From the NCBI GenBank assembly GCA_022562375.1, contig JADFPK010000125.1:1-5782 (forward strand): 5,782 bases of DNA, in the 5' to 3' direction. The first letter of the stretch is position 1. Each line of letters begins with the position of its first letter. A model generated the notes under the pieces. It ran no database searches, had not been told where the DNA came from, and saw nothing but the letters and a program-made list of their open reading frames with translations. This DNA comes from Pseudomonadota bacterium (GTDB taxonomy: Bacteria; Pseudomonadota; Alphaproteobacteria; SMXQ01). Made by a program: the position numbers and the translations under genes. This document shows positions 5,416-5,782 of the stretch, one piece after another.

Positions 5416-5782
5416 TTACAGGAGCAGCAGGAGAATGACGCCGAGCAGCGCCGCGATCAGCCACCAAACGGCGGGCGCCCGGCGCCGGTCGCGGCCGTGG
5501 CCGGCAAGCGCGCTGACCGTCTCGGGGTGGAGCTTGAGCCCTCCTTCGGCGAGCATCGCGGCGCCCGCCTCGACATTCGCCAGCAACTCCGGCAGGCGCT
5601 CGAGGCTTGCGAGCACGCCCGTGGCGGTGTCGCGGATCCGGGCCTCGGGACCGAGGTTTTCGACCACCCAGTCCTCGATCAGGGGCCGCGCCATCTCCCA
5701 CATGTTCACCTCGGGGTTCAACTTCCGTCCCACCCCTTCGGCCACCACCAGGGTCTTCTGCAGGAGAAGGAGTTGGGGCTGG
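5416..5782 (-). CDS. ubiB: UbiB (COQ8/ADCK-like ubiquinone biosynthesis protein), C-terminal part only
   Basis: The last 121 residues of a UbiB protein; the 5' part lies beyond the window edge, and the frame stays open to base 5782. UbiB is an atypical protein-kinase-like ATPase needed for aerobic ubiquinone biosynthesis, anchored in the inner membrane by its C-terminus. Visible here are QLLLLQKTLVVAEGVGRKL followed by NPEVNMWEMARPLIEDW, which is the typical UbiB segment after the kinase-like core, then a helical region (ERLPELLANVEAGAAML) and a basic stretch (GHGRDRRRAP) before a final hydrophobic segment, AVWWLIAALLGVILLLLL, that ends the protein. The kinase motifs are upstream and cannot be checked. 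An internal GTG at 5748 is not the start, because the family match continues upstream of it. The gene ends with TAA 72 bases before coaBC. Confidence 0.93.
   Translation of the reverse strand, partial: QPQLLLLQKTLVVAEGVGRKLNPEVNMWEMARPLIEDWVVENLGPEARIRDTATGVLASLERLPELLANVEAGAAMLAEGGLKLHPETVSALAGHGRDRRRAPAVWWLIAALLGVILLLLL

Noticed and set aside
1..5782. CRISPR array, tRNA or rRNA gene, insertion sequence, attachment site or phage-like genes
   Set aside because: No spaced repeats, cloverleaf-like or rRNA-like segments, terminal inverted repeats or transposase/integrase motifs were seen on either strand.

Overview
The window looks like a piece of a GC-rich alphaproteobacterial chromosome, probably close to Rhodospirillales. 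This rests on base composition, on the coaBC-dut gene order following ubiB, and on the style of the small SH3-domain and DsrE-like proteins; the organism cannot be named from the sequence alone. All convincing intact genes lie on the minus strand, so the biological reading order runs from position 5782 down to 286.

In that order: the C-terminal end of ubiB (5416-5782, cut by the window edge); a 72-base AT-rich gap holding a CCGGCGCCGG-centred palindrome and probably the operon promoter; coaBC (4096-5343); dut (3638-4099); an Rrf2-family regulator without Fe-S cysteines (3176-3631); cysK (2161-3159); moeB, a ThiF/HesA-type E1 enzyme (1350-2144); a DsrE/DsrF/DrsH-like protein (887-1360); and an exported double SH3-domain protein whose best start is a TTG codon (286-894). 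From coaBC to the SH3 gene every junction is an overlap (4, 11, 8 bases) or a gap of 6 or 16 bases, so the seven genes are probably one transcription unit.

Functionally the first two operon genes are housekeeping (CoA synthesis, dUTP hydrolysis). The next four share a sulfur theme: a regulator of the family that includes CymR and IscR, cysteine synthase, an enzyme that adenylates sulfur-carrier proteins, and a DsrE-type protein with a conserved cysteine. A joint role in cysteine supply and sulfur transfer is an inference; no sulfur-carrier protein (MoaD/ThiS/CysO), rhodanese or TusA is visible here.

At the left end, on the plus strand and converging on the SH3 gene, lies a rubrerythrin remnant (30-335). 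Family similarity stops abruptly near position 257, only about 28 bases from the SH3 stop codon, and two of the three expected first-half iron ligands are replaced (Ser24, Lys57). I read it as a decaying, truncated gene. I saw no tRNA, rRNA, CRISPR array, insertion sequence or intact mobile element. There is no clear novel system; the most interesting points are the sulfur-themed cassette inside the coaBC-dut operon and the eroded rubrerythrin.
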